Source: Pseudomonas marginalis (GTDB lineage Bacteria; Pseudomonadota; Gammaproteobacteria; Pseudomonadales; Pseudomonadaceae). From it: a stretch of 64,000 bases of DNA. The notes beneath the pieces were generated by a model. The model was not told the DNA's origin. It ran no database searches and saw only the letters and a list, made by a program, of their open reading frames with translations. Each line of letters begins with the position of its first letter. The first letter of the stretch is position 1. Made by a program: the position numbers and the translations under genes. Location: NCBI RefSeq assembly GCF_008692035.1, contig NZ_VTFG01000002.1, positions 930,001 to 994,000 of the forward strand. The letters are read 5' to 3'. Below are positions 33,881-42,009 of the stretch, piece by piece.

Positions 33881-34386
33881 GACAGTGCTCCACCCGCCAG
33901 GCGGTACTGCTGGATCAAATCGGCAAGCCGGTGTTCACGCTGGCCATACCCTGCACCAGGCAGGCTTGCCCAAATATTCCGACACTTTGCGATCGCGGAT
34001 TCGACCCGGCCGGCATGCACGTCCGGTAGTGCACGACATTCGCGGATGTGCTGCAAAGCCAGCAGGTCCTGGCTGATCGGGCTGAAGTCAGGTAGGGCCA
34101 GCAGCGTTCGGTAATACGGCCAGTCCTTGAGCATCTGCTGATACCGGCCCGAGGCGTTTGAGGTCAGGCCCTTGCTGTTGATGACCTTCGAGCGGCGTCC
34201 CTTTGCGAAAGGGTGATCGCTGAAATCTGTGAAGACCTCAGGCTTTCTGTCGATGCCCGTCACGATGACGTCGTAGCCATCCAGGGCAGTGGCGGGCGAT
34301 GTGCTGGTCCCCTCGGACCAAGCGAGCATATCGAGGAAAGCCAGCGCATTGCGGCTGCCCACTTGAGTGGTCGAGAGTCGTGCCAT
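33877..34386 (-). CDS. Prophage endolysin, lambda R-like transglycosylase (GH104)
   Basis: 169-aa lytic transglycosylase: NALAFLDMLAWSEGT contains the catalytic Glu (E25), followed by GYDVIVTG and FTDFSDHP as in lambda R. There is no signal peptide, so export depends on the holin. GGAG precedes the start. The tailocin uses a GH19 enzyme for the same job. Confidence 0.92.
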   Translation of the reverse strand: MARLSTTQVGSRNALAFLDMLAWSEGTSTSPATALDGYDVIVTGIDRKPEVFTDFSDHPFAKGRRSKVINSKGLTSNASGRYQQMLKDWPYYRTLLALPDFSPISQDLLALQHIRECRALPDVHAGRVESAIAKCRNIWASLPGAGYGQREHRLADLIQQYRLAGGALS

Positions 34387-34402
34387 AGCCTTTTCTCCAG
34401 AC

Positions 34403-34428
34403 GAAAAAAAACCCGCACAACGTCGGGT
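34403..34428 (-). terminator. Terminator in front of the endolysin
   Basis: ACCCG/CGGGT stem followed on the minus strand by T8, 17 bases upstream of the endolysin start. Lysis-gene transcription from upstream must pass it. Confidence 0.8.
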
Positions 34429-34601
34429 ATTAGAGGTGGAATAAACTCTGTTGAGTTCGTTTTAGACGGTGCTGCACTCAAACGAATGGGGCCAGAACAC
34501 TCATCGTGATAAGAAGTTCCGCCCCGTTATTAATTGACAGCCTTTGCGTTAGGGCACATCGCTATCATCTGCGCCAAATTTCGCCACGAAGGAGCGCGTA
34601 A

Positions 34602-34784
34602 ATGGTGCAAAGGCCCGCCAAAACTACCAATCGCCACGGATGGGTTTGGGTCTATAAAAAAATCAGACGCTTTGGATTCTCTCGGTTTACTGCTTGCTAC
34701 AGAGCAACCCGTTACGTTCTCACAGGAGATACAGGAACTTTCCGATTCAAAAATGGCTGGGAAAAATTCCGCTTCCGCCGCTAA
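34602..34784 (+). CDS. Small basic protein, possible
   Basis: 60 codons with AAGGAGCG eight bases before the ATG. The product is rich in Arg/Lys and aromatics (RRFGFSRFTACYRATRY). It lies opposite the late genes in the gap 34,429-34,821. A possible lysogen gene; there is no known family. Confidence 0.4.
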   Translation: MVQRPAKTTNRHGWVWVYKKIRRFGFSRFTACYRATRYVLTGDTGTFRFKNGWEKFRFRR

Positions 34785-34821
34785 TTACGGGTGGCTGTGG
34801 ACTTGAGGTTTACCTAGCCAA

Positions 34822-35661
34822 CTATGGGAAGGTCGACGGCGCCGTAAAGGTGTCGCCAGCAAACCGGCCACCTGCCGCGAAAGCGGCATCCCATAGCGCT
34901 TTGTCGAGAGCGTCGACGTCCGCATAGGTTCGTCCCGACACGGTCAGATCCTCGCAGTAGCCGCGATAGAAGATGTCCGAGGGGCATTGATTGGTCAGCG
35001 CCGAACCAGATCCACCATTACCGAAAATAATGCTCCCGGCCGCTGCCACAACAGTATCACTGCTACCTGCGGACGCTCGCATCGAGGAGTACCGGTTAGC
35101 CACGGCGTTGGCCCCGCCGACGACGTTGTAAAGTCCGGAAGCTTTGCCTGTGTTTCCGGCACCACTCATGTACCCCAGGAAGTTGCCGCCGCTACCGATC
35201 TCCATGTACCGGTGACCGGTTGCGAGTGCTGCACGTGTCCGGTGCGCCCATACCGAGAAATAGAACAGGTGAGTCTTGTTAGCGATGATGTAGTCGCGGA
35301 TCGCGGTTGCGACATTGATCTGTGAACCATGACCACTCACCGTGTTGTTCACCTGGCTGTAAATGGCGTGCAGGCCCTTCTTGGGCGTCCGCTCAAACAG
35401 AGCGTCAGCTGCGACCGCATTACTGCTGAACACCCCCGCTAAGCTGCTCTCGGTGCCCGCGCCAAGCACCGCCGCCGCTTCGGCGTAAGCTATGTTAGGA
35501 ATGGAGGCTCCAGCTGCCGGCACTCCGCTCACACCACCCAAGCTATGCCCCAAGTCGAACAAATACAGCGACCCCGCACTCAGCAACGCATCGGAACGCA
35601 GAATGGGCAACGTCGTATCGGTAAAGGTGATGCCATCCAGTACAGTTTTTTGTCCGGCCAT
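34822..35661 (-). CDS. Phage tail fibre or tip-associated structural protein
   Basis: 279-aa Gly/Ser/Ala-rich protein following the SGNH fibre (adjacent, one base apart). The composition (GGSGSALTN, AAAGSIIFGNGG) resembles phage distal fibre or collar proteins. It may be the receptor tip or a fibre partner; no enzymatic motif is seen. Confidence 0.6.
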   Translation of the reverse strand: MAGQKTVLDGITFTDTTLPILRSDALLSAGSLYLFDLGHSLGGVSGVPAAGASIPNIAYAEAAAVLGAGTESSLAGVFSSNAVAADALFERTPKKGLHAIYSQVNNTVSGHGSQINVATAIRDYIIANKTHLFYFSVWAHRTRAALATGHRYMEIGSGGNFLGYMSGAGNTGKASGLYNVVGGANAVANRYSSMRASAGSSDTVVAAAGSIIFGNGGSGSALTNQCPSDIFYRGYCEDLTVSGRTYADVDALDKALWDAAFAAGGRFAGDTFTAPSTFP

Positions 35662-37532
35662 TACCAGGACCTCCGGTTAATTTCGTAGGCGATGCGACGG
35701 GCGATATGCCCGTTGCTGATCGTGGTGTTGTGAATGATGTCCAGCCGCAGTGAACGCGGAACCACGCCCTTGGCCACGTCGTCCAGATCGTCGGCGCTGC
35801 CGTCGTTGAACTGCATGAGCCACTCGCGGATCTTGATCACGCGATCGCCGTACTCGGCGGTGGCCCAATCCTCCAGCGCGACACAATTGTTGTAGGTGGC
35901 GGTACCAACACCCTCCCCCGTCGACGTGCCCGGTGTCGGGTTACCGCCAAGCGGCGGAGTAATGATCAGGTAGCGCTTTTCAACGGTTTTCTGCACCCCC
36001 ACCATCGCCCGAATGTCAGCCTTGATCTGCTCGATGTTGTCGAGGTTGTTGCGGCCCATCCAGATGATTTCGGTGTAAAACCCGTCACCGGGCACGTCGG
36101 GCACAAACGGCGACTTGGGCGCGCTGTATCGGGCGTCTCCGGCAGCATCCCGAGCAAACGTATAAACGTCCGACGAGTCCCCTGTCTCACTGTGCGTGCA
36201 CGTCAGCGTCCCATGGATGCCGCCCAAGGTACCTGGCAACGTGTAGGTGCCGGAATTGGTCGCGGGCGTGGACAGCAGCAAGGTGCTCAGAGCTGTAACC
36301 GTCACCGAACCCGAGGCCGGGATCTGGTTGTCCGTGACGGTCAGCAGTGCGGTACCAGCACCGAAACGCGCGGCGATCTGGCGAGACGTCTGCCCGCCAA
36401 TGCCGCCATTCACAATGGTCCGCGCACTGATCAGTGGCGCAAGTTGCTCCCGCCAGGTCACCTGGCTGCTATTGGCTGTGAGGGAATCCCCTACACACAG
36501 CAGATCGTGCACCGGCTTGAGGTACTCAATTCCTGTCACATCGGGAATATGAATATCAAAGTTACCCACCGTTTTGCCGGCTGTGGTGATGCCCAGCGCA
36601 ATGCGGCCAACCGCATCGACGACAGCCCAGACATAGCCGGACTCTGGACTCAGTTGAATGGCAATGAAACCCGACAGATCGGCCCCCAGCGCTTTGCGAG
36701 GTACGGCACCGGTGCCAAGCAAGAACTTCCCGGTAACGGTCCCGTCCACGCGAAGAGCCAGCCCAATCCGGCCCAGGGTATCGATCACTGCCCACGCGTA
36801 TCCCGACTGAGGGTCCAACGCCTTGGCGATGAATCCGTCGAGGTCGAGTTTCAGCGTGTTGCGATCAACCGTGCCGTCGCGCAGCATGAACTTGCCCACG
36901 AGTGAACCATCCACCCGGCACCCCAGCGCCATGCGTCCAACCGAATCGACCAGCGCCCAGGTGTAACCGGACTCTACGGCCAGTCGAACAAACCGCAGCT
37001 CCAAGCCGTTAAACGTGCCGCTCTCAACCGCAGAGGTGCGCACGTCTATCTCTGCGATGTAACCCACTGACGGATCATCGGAGACGTGCCTGGCCTCCGT
37101 GGCACTGACCCGCACATACAAACTGCGCGATATATCTGGCGAGGTGGGTTCGACGTAAAAAGACTGGCCGTCGACCGTCGCCAGAAGACCTGCAGCGACA
37201 GTGGCATGCACTTTTCCATCGACCATATCGCGGTTGAGGCGATCAATTTCCGCATTGATCATATCCACCGGATCACTGGTACCGATGCCCTGCAGCAGCG
37301 GCGCTCGGTACCCCGCATAGCCGATCTGAATATCGATGCGAGCCGCCGTGGTGTAGAAGAACACCCGCGCACTGGCATCGGCATGCATGGGATTGGCTAG
37401 AACCACGGTCGCCGCCGCATCGGAAAACAGCGGCGCCAACGTCTCACTCCCGGAGACAAGCACACTCACCGTTGCTCCGGGCAATAGCACGCCGTCTTCA
37501 GCCCTTGCGGCAAAGAATTGAATAGGTTGCAT
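35661..37532 (-). CDS. Tail fibre with C-terminal SGNH hydrolase domain
   Basis: 623-aa fibre. Residues 188-310 hold three copies of a repeat of exactly 55 aa (SGYTWALVDSVGR at 188, SGYAWAVIDTLGR at 243, SGYVWAVVDAVGR at 298). The SGNH/GDSL hydrolase follows: CVGDS with Ser350 as nucleophile, NGGIGGQT as the glycine block, and LDIIHN for the Asp/His. Such domains remove acetyl groups from surface sugars. It ends the tail operon. Confidence 0.85.
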   Translation of the reverse strand: MQPIQFFAARAEDGVLLPGATVSVLVSGSETLAPLFSDAAATVVLANPMHADASARVFFYTTAARIDIQIGYAGYRAPLLQGIGTSDPVDMINAEIDRLNRDMVDGKVHATVAAGLLATVDGQSFYVEPTSPDISRSLYVRVSATEARHVSDDPSVGYIAEIDVRTSAVESGTFNGLELRFVRLAVESGYTWALVDSVGRMALGCRVDGSLVGKFMLRDGTVDRNTLKLDLDGFIAKALDPQSGYAWAVIDTLGRIGLALRVDGTVTGKFLLGTGAVPRKALGADLSGFIAIQLSPESGYVWAVVDAVGRIALGITTAGKTVGNFDIHIPDVTGIEYLKPVHDLLCVGDSLTANSSQVTWREQLAPLISARTIVNGGIGGQTSRQIAARFGAGTALLTVTDNQIPASGSVTVTALSTLLLSTPATNSGTYTLPGTLGGIHGTLTCTHSETGDSSDVYTFARDAAGDARYSAPKSPFVPDVPGDGFYTEIIWMGRNNLDNIEQIKADIRAMVGVQKTVEKRYLIITPPLGGNPTPGTSTGEGVGTATYNNCVALEDWATAEYGDRVIKIREWLMQFNDGSADDLDDVAKGVVPRSLRLDIIHNTTISNGHIARRIAYEINRRSW

Positions 37533-37544
37533 GATGAGTCTCTA

Positions 37545-40055
37545 TCAGGTGTTGAAGGTGATCGCCGGGGCGAAGTTGAGTTGACTGCGTACACTGCTCC
37601 ATGTGTCGTACGCTGCAGCGCAGAGGTAATATGTGGTGTCTGGCGTCAGTCCCGTGATCTGCCCGGTGCGTGATACGCCTTGATAGCCGACCGTTCCTGC
37701 GGTTGCCGGATCAAAGTCCTCCTCTGTCGAATACACAAACACATAGCCCGCCGTGTCTGCAGCTGCACTGGCCGCGCAACTGACATCCGCGGTGGTGGTG
37801 CCAGTGACGGTGGCGGCGGTTCCCGTAACGGGCGCCGGCGCCGTATTGGTGACCAACAACGACACCAACTGTGCTTGGCCTGCAGCGTTGCGCTCGATGA
37901 CCTCCACCCGATAGCTGCGAATGAGCGGGCCATCCACCAGCGCATCTTCACGTTGGTACGTGAATGCCGTGCTGGTGGTCGCCACCTCTCGCAGGAGGGC
38001 ATTACTGCCCGCGTGACGAACACGCACCAAGCGATCCTCGGCACGAGCTCCGGCCACCCAGCTGACGGTGAAGTACGGCGCCTCGAAGGCCCCCACCAGG
38101 GCGAGGTTTTGCGCGGTATCAGGCGCTACCCGGGCGGGCGATAACGTGACGCTGTAGGCCGTGACATCCGCCAGATCCTCAAGCGCTCGACCGAACACGT
38201 TAAAGGAGCGGAACTTGACCCAGACAGTCTTGCCGACCTGGTCGGACGTGTAGCTGTACTTCCAGACGGCGTCATCCAACCGCACAAACGGTGAACCGGC
38301 CGAGTGACTGGAGATGGCCGTGCTCAGACGCCCGCGTCGCAGATAGCTCAGCTCATAGCCTCCGACGCCCGTGAGCACCGCGTCGCGGTAACTCAGCAAC
38401 TCACCAGCCACCCAACACAGCGTGGCGCCACTGTTCGCCTCTGCAGTAGTGGCGGCGGCCAGCTCCGTCGCCGCTGCCAGTTGCACCGACAAGGTGTTGA
38501 CCGTATCGGGGTCACTTCCAGCGGCCAGAGTCGTTGTCAGTTGCCCCATGCGCGCCCTGCCGTAAATCGTCTCCGCTAACCGGTAGCTGTCGCCATCGGC
38601 GCTGATCCAAATCTCACAACCGCCCCAGGCTTCACCCACACCGGCAACACCGCCCCAGATCTGCAATGTGCCGGCGGGCAGCAAGCTCTCGGGTGGGTTG
38701 AACATGATGGGCGCCAGGACAGGACCAGGGGCAACGTTCTGATTGCCCTGATAACCGCTTTTGCTCTGCACCGGATAGTTAGGTGCGCTGCCGACGCCCA
38801 GCAACGCATCCTCGGCCACGATCGCCAACTTACCCAGCTCGTCCTCCTCAACCGAAATCAACCGGACCAGGCGCTGATGCAGGTTCAAGCCAGGCTCAGT
38901 GATCGTCACCAGGTCCATAGGTTCGAGGAGCACATGCTGCCAACCGAGTGAGAACTCATATTCATTGCGCACATACAGCTTACGCTGCACCAACAACTGC
39001 GCCGCATGGGCGCCGATGGCGATATTGCAGATCTCGTACGCTTTGATGGTGTCCATCGGCTTGGAGCCAAACTGCTCAATGGCAGCCTGATCAGGCGCAC
39101 GCACTACGTCGGTGTTGTACTCATGGTCGCGGTCGAGGATCTCTAGCGACACTTCGTTGTAGCTGTCGGCCTGGCTCTTGATCTTGAGCGAAACCGGAGG
39201 CTCACCGTCCTCAGAAAGAAAATCGTCATCGGTCAGATCCGCCACCGGCGTGATGTTCGGAAACCACGTGACACCGTTGCCCGTAACAGCCTGATCACCG
39301 TAGGGGATCACCTTGAGTTGACCAGCAGACCACACCATCTCGCTGTTGGTCAGCTGCAACCAACGTGTGATCGCCTCATTCGCCGGCGCCTGTTCGTCGA
39401 GCACCGGACTCAAGAGTAAGTTTTCCGCCAAGCAATAGTTGCGGTAGTTCGACATATCCGCGACCCATGCCGGGGTAAAACCGATTCCGTCCAACGGATC
39501 GAGCAACAACCCGGGCAGGAAATCGCCCGGGTTGGCATCCGGCAGCCCGGGCACCTGATAACGCCCGTCCACTTCGAAGGTATGATTCTGGACGCCGGCG
39601 TTGTCGTTGAGCAGGTACCTGCTGGAAAAAACGTAGGCCGTGTCAGCGTAGGCAATCGCTTCGGCAGGGTGGCGAGTTTGAAGAAAACCCCACACCGCCT
39701 GATCATGAGTGCCATTGGCGTAGTTCAAGCCAATTTGCGCCAGTGAGGAAAACACCTCTTTGTCACGAAATACGCGGTGAATCGCACCCAGCGGGCCTCG
39801 CCCGACGGCCAAAATGATCGCCGCGTAGTAGGTGTAGGTCGTGTCTTTTTGGGTGGCCCCGCCGCCGCCTTTACCCCCCGACTTTTTCGTCGTGGTTTTG
39901 GCGACCGCTTCAAAATCACTGTAATAAATGAGGTTAGGGCTGATGCGATTACGGCCGGCGATCCAGGCGATCGGCTTGCCACTCGCACTGCTCTGGATCT
40001 GCAGCGCGTTGATACGTGTCGCACTGTTGGAAATGGTACTACTGCTGCCCCCCAT
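37545..40055 (-). CDS. Phage tail tip protein J-like
   Basis: About 836 aa. A GGAG at the right distance favours the ATG at 40055 over 40067. Early part resembles the phage tail protein family with TIM-barrel-like N-terminus (WVADMSNYRNYCLAENLLLSP); the C-terminal half has Ser/Thr-rich fibronectin-like segments (TGTAATVTGTT). In lambda J sits at the tail tip and contacts the receptor. It precedes the fibre. Confidence 0.85.
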   Translation of the reverse strand: MGGSSSTISNSATRINALQIQSSASGKPIAWIAGRNRISPNLIYYSDFEAVAKTTTKKSGGKGGGGATQKDTTYTYYAAIILAVGRGPLGAIHRVFRDKEVFSSLAQIGLNYANGTHDQAVWGFLQTRHPAEAIAYADTAYVFSSRYLLNDNAGVQNHTFEVDGRYQVPGLPDANPGDFLPGLLLDPLDGIGFTPAWVADMSNYRNYCLAENLLLSPVLDEQAPANEAITRWLQLTNSEMVWSAGQLKVIPYGDQAVTGNGVTWFPNITPVADLTDDDFLSEDGEPPVSLKIKSQADSYNEVSLEILDRDHEYNTDVVRAPDQAAIEQFGSKPMDTIKAYEICNIAIGAHAAQLLVQRKLYVRNEYEFSLGWQHVLLEPMDLVTITEPGLNLHQRLVRLISVEEDELGKLAIVAEDALLGVGSAPNYPVQSKSGYQGNQNVAPGPVLAPIMFNPPESLLPAGTLQIWGGVAGVGEAWGGCEIWISADGDSYRLAETIYGRARMGQLTTTLAAGSDPDTVNTLSVQLAAATELAAATTAEANSGATLCWVAGELLSYRDAVLTGVGGYELSYLRRGRLSTAISSHSAGSPFVRLDDAVWKYSYTSDQVGKTVWVKFRSFNVFGRALEDLADVTAYSVTLSPARVAPDTAQNLALVGAFEAPYFTVSWVAGARAEDRLVRVRHAGSNALLREVATTSTAFTYQREDALVDGPLIRSYRVEVIERNAAGQAQLVSLLVTNTAPAPVTGTAATVTGTTTADVSCAASAAADTAGYVFVYSTEEDFDPATAGTVGYQGVSRTGQITGLTPDTTYYLCAAAYDTWSSVRSQLNFAPAITFNT

Positions 40056-40497
40056 CGCTGACTCCATATCGGTTAAGTGTGTAATAACGCACGGTGTGGC
40101 TGGAAAGCCGCTCCTCGCGCATGTCTGCAAACTCGACGCCGATGTCCCGATAGGCGTGAATAATGCGGTGCTCATCGACCACCACCGCGCCGTGGCTGAA
40201 GGTCCGGCCGAATTTCCAGACCGCGACATCACCACGCTGTGGCGTATCAATCTGCCGACCGAACAGCTCCAGCCAGCCCAGATAACGCTCTTCACTGCGA
40301 TGCAGGTGCCAGTCCTGGGCGTACGCGCCTGGATCAATCGAGGGAATCAAGCCGGCGGCGTGATACACCTCAATCAACAACCAGGCGCAGTCAACACCAA
40401 CACCCAGCAGGTGCTGCCGGTGCTGGTACGGCGTGCACAACCAACGCTCGGCCTGCGCGATCACGGCATCACGCTGCTGCACTTCAAACGGGCTCAT
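40039..40497 (-). CDS. NlpC/P60 tail peptidase, lambda K-like
   Basis: 152-aa cysteine peptidase/amidase. Cys37 in GVDCAWLLIEVY and His102 in FSHGAVVV are the catalytic pair. It opens peptidoglycan at the tail tip during DNA entry. It starts in an ATGA overlap with the DUF2163 gene. Confidence 0.88.
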   Translation of the reverse strand: MSPFEVQQRDAVIAQAERWLCTPYQHRQHLLGVGVDCAWLLIEVYHAAGLIPSIDPGAYAQDWHLHRSEERYLGWLELFGRQIDTPQRGDVAVWKFGRTFSHGAVVVDEHRIIHAYRDIGVEFADMREERLSSHTVRYYTLNRYGVSDGGQQ

Positions 40498-41354
40498 ACC
40501 GATGTCTCCGCAACGGGAATGAACGGCATACCCCGGTACCGCGCTCGGTTGCCGAATTTGTTGGTGCAGGCATCCAGCGTCCGTGGGCAACCCGGGTAAA
40601 TCAGAAACTGATCACCCGCCACTGGCACACCTGGCAGCCCCAGGATCATCGTCACAGCGCCATCGGCAGTGAATCTGCGTACAGTTCTTGTCACACCTGC
40701 GTTGGCACCGTTCACAAACCGAATCACGCCCTGGTCGAACCAACCCTGAGTGGCGGGCACATTGGAGTTCACGCGCAGGGCCGTGCTGCCGCCCTGGACC
40801 ACACCCAGGGTTTCAAACAGTGCGCGATTCACCCCGCAATCGGCGCTGTACACCGTGCGCAGGCAGGAGGGCTGATAGACGCCCCGGGGCACCTTGGTAT
40901 CGAGCAGCTCAATCGGCGACTTCACTGTCACCGTCGCCTGCTCGCGATCGGCAGGATCCACCTCGGCGACACGCCCGATAAAACGTGTGACCGTGCCCAC
41001 CACGGGCGATCGCCAGTCCGCCATAAACGCTCTAACAAGGTTCAGCGTGGCCCCGTCAAAACCGCCGCCGGCAATGAATGGCAGCAAGGGCTCGCCAAAT
41101 ACCGTGTCGTCCATGCCGGCGGTAAAGGTCACGTTCAACGTGTCGACCTCGATCCCGCGCACCGCACGCACGCCGGTGCGCTTGATCAGTGGCCCGCTGG
41201 CCGAGTAGTTCTGTCCGCCATAAAAAATCTGCAAACCCGCATCGGTGTAACGCAGCACCTGGCCGCTGGCCAGGGCAATCGTGTACAGATCCGCCATGAC
41301 GAAACTACGCGCCGTGGCCAGAAAAGCTTTCAGTTCAGGTGTGGCATCGATCAT
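40494..41354 (-). CDS. DUF2163 phage tail protein
   Basis: 286-aa BR0599-family tail protein, usually placed between DUF2460 and NlpC/P60. CLRTVYSADCGVNRALF and YPGCPRTLDACTNKFGNRARYRG carry the conserved cysteines. Start at ATG 41354 (MIDATPELKAF), in an ATGA overlap. Confidence 0.88.
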   Translation of the reverse strand: MIDATPELKAFLATARSFVMADLYTIALASGQVLRYTDAGLQIFYGGQNYSASGPLIKRTGVRAVRGIEVDTLNVTFTAGMDDTVFGEPLLPFIAGGGFDGATLNLVRAFMADWRSPVVGTVTRFIGRVAEVDPADREQATVTVKSPIELLDTKVPRGVYQPSCLRTVYSADCGVNRALFETLGVVQGGSTALRVNSNVPATQGWFDQGVIRFVNGANAGVTRTVRRFTADGAVTMILGLPGVPVAGDQFLIYPGCPRTLDACTNKFGNRARYRGMPFIPVAETSV

Positions 41355-42001
41355 GGCTTGATACTCGTGAACGCGATGTTTTTGAGTTCCCATATCGCGC
41401 GATAAGGCTGAGCCCCGTCGAGCGAATCGGCCTCGAAAGCACAGCGAAAATAAAACGCCCCACTCCACACCAGCGCCGCATTGATGGGCGGGGCCACCGT
41501 GAAGGTGATGCGCCCCAGCTCATCCACAGTGAAGGCTGAAGTAGGAGCACCACTGACAGTGACGATGTCCACATTGACGACGCCGTACACCGGCTCGACC
41601 CAGTCGCCTATCTCCCGGGACAGCTGAAATGTTCGCGTGGTGCCATCCCCGGTGCCAAAGCGCTGAAGCGTTACCAGGTGATCGCTACGATCAAAAAACA
41701 GGAACTCGCCGAATTGCCCTTTGCGCTGATTGAAGAACTCAATCAGCCTCGACCACTCATCCAACCCGGGGCGCTTGCGCACGGCGTTGTAACTCAGCTG
41801 GAAAGACCACAGCGGCGCCGGGTAGTAAGCCGTTGTCCGGCGTCGACCGCTGGCAGCTTTCTGCACACCGGTACTCCACTCAGGTGCCTTTTTTGAAAGC
41901 AAGGTTTGCCCGGGCAGGCGCGGCAGAACGCCTTCAACCGCCGCGCCCATATCGGGGTAACTGGCGATCCAGCGCGCCGGCCAAAAAGGTCCTAACGACA
42001 T
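41351..42001 (-). CDS. DUF2460 phage tail protein
   Basis: 216-aa TIGR02217-type distal tail protein. FFNQRKGQFGEFLFFDRSDH is the family motif. It follows the tape measure by 8 bases and overlaps DUF2163 by four. Confidence 0.88.
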   Translation of the reverse strand: MSLGPFWPARWIASYPDMGAAVEGVLPRLPGQTLLSKKAPEWSTGVQKAASGRRRTTAYYPAPLWSFQLSYNAVRKRPGLDEWSRLIEFFNQRKGQFGEFLFFDRSDHLVTLQRFGTGDGTTRTFQLSREIGDWVEPVYGVVNVDIVTVSGAPTSAFTVDELGRITFTVAPPINAALVWSGAFYFRCAFEADSLDGAQPYRAIWELKNIAFTSIKP

Positions 42002-42009
42002 CTCGCCCC

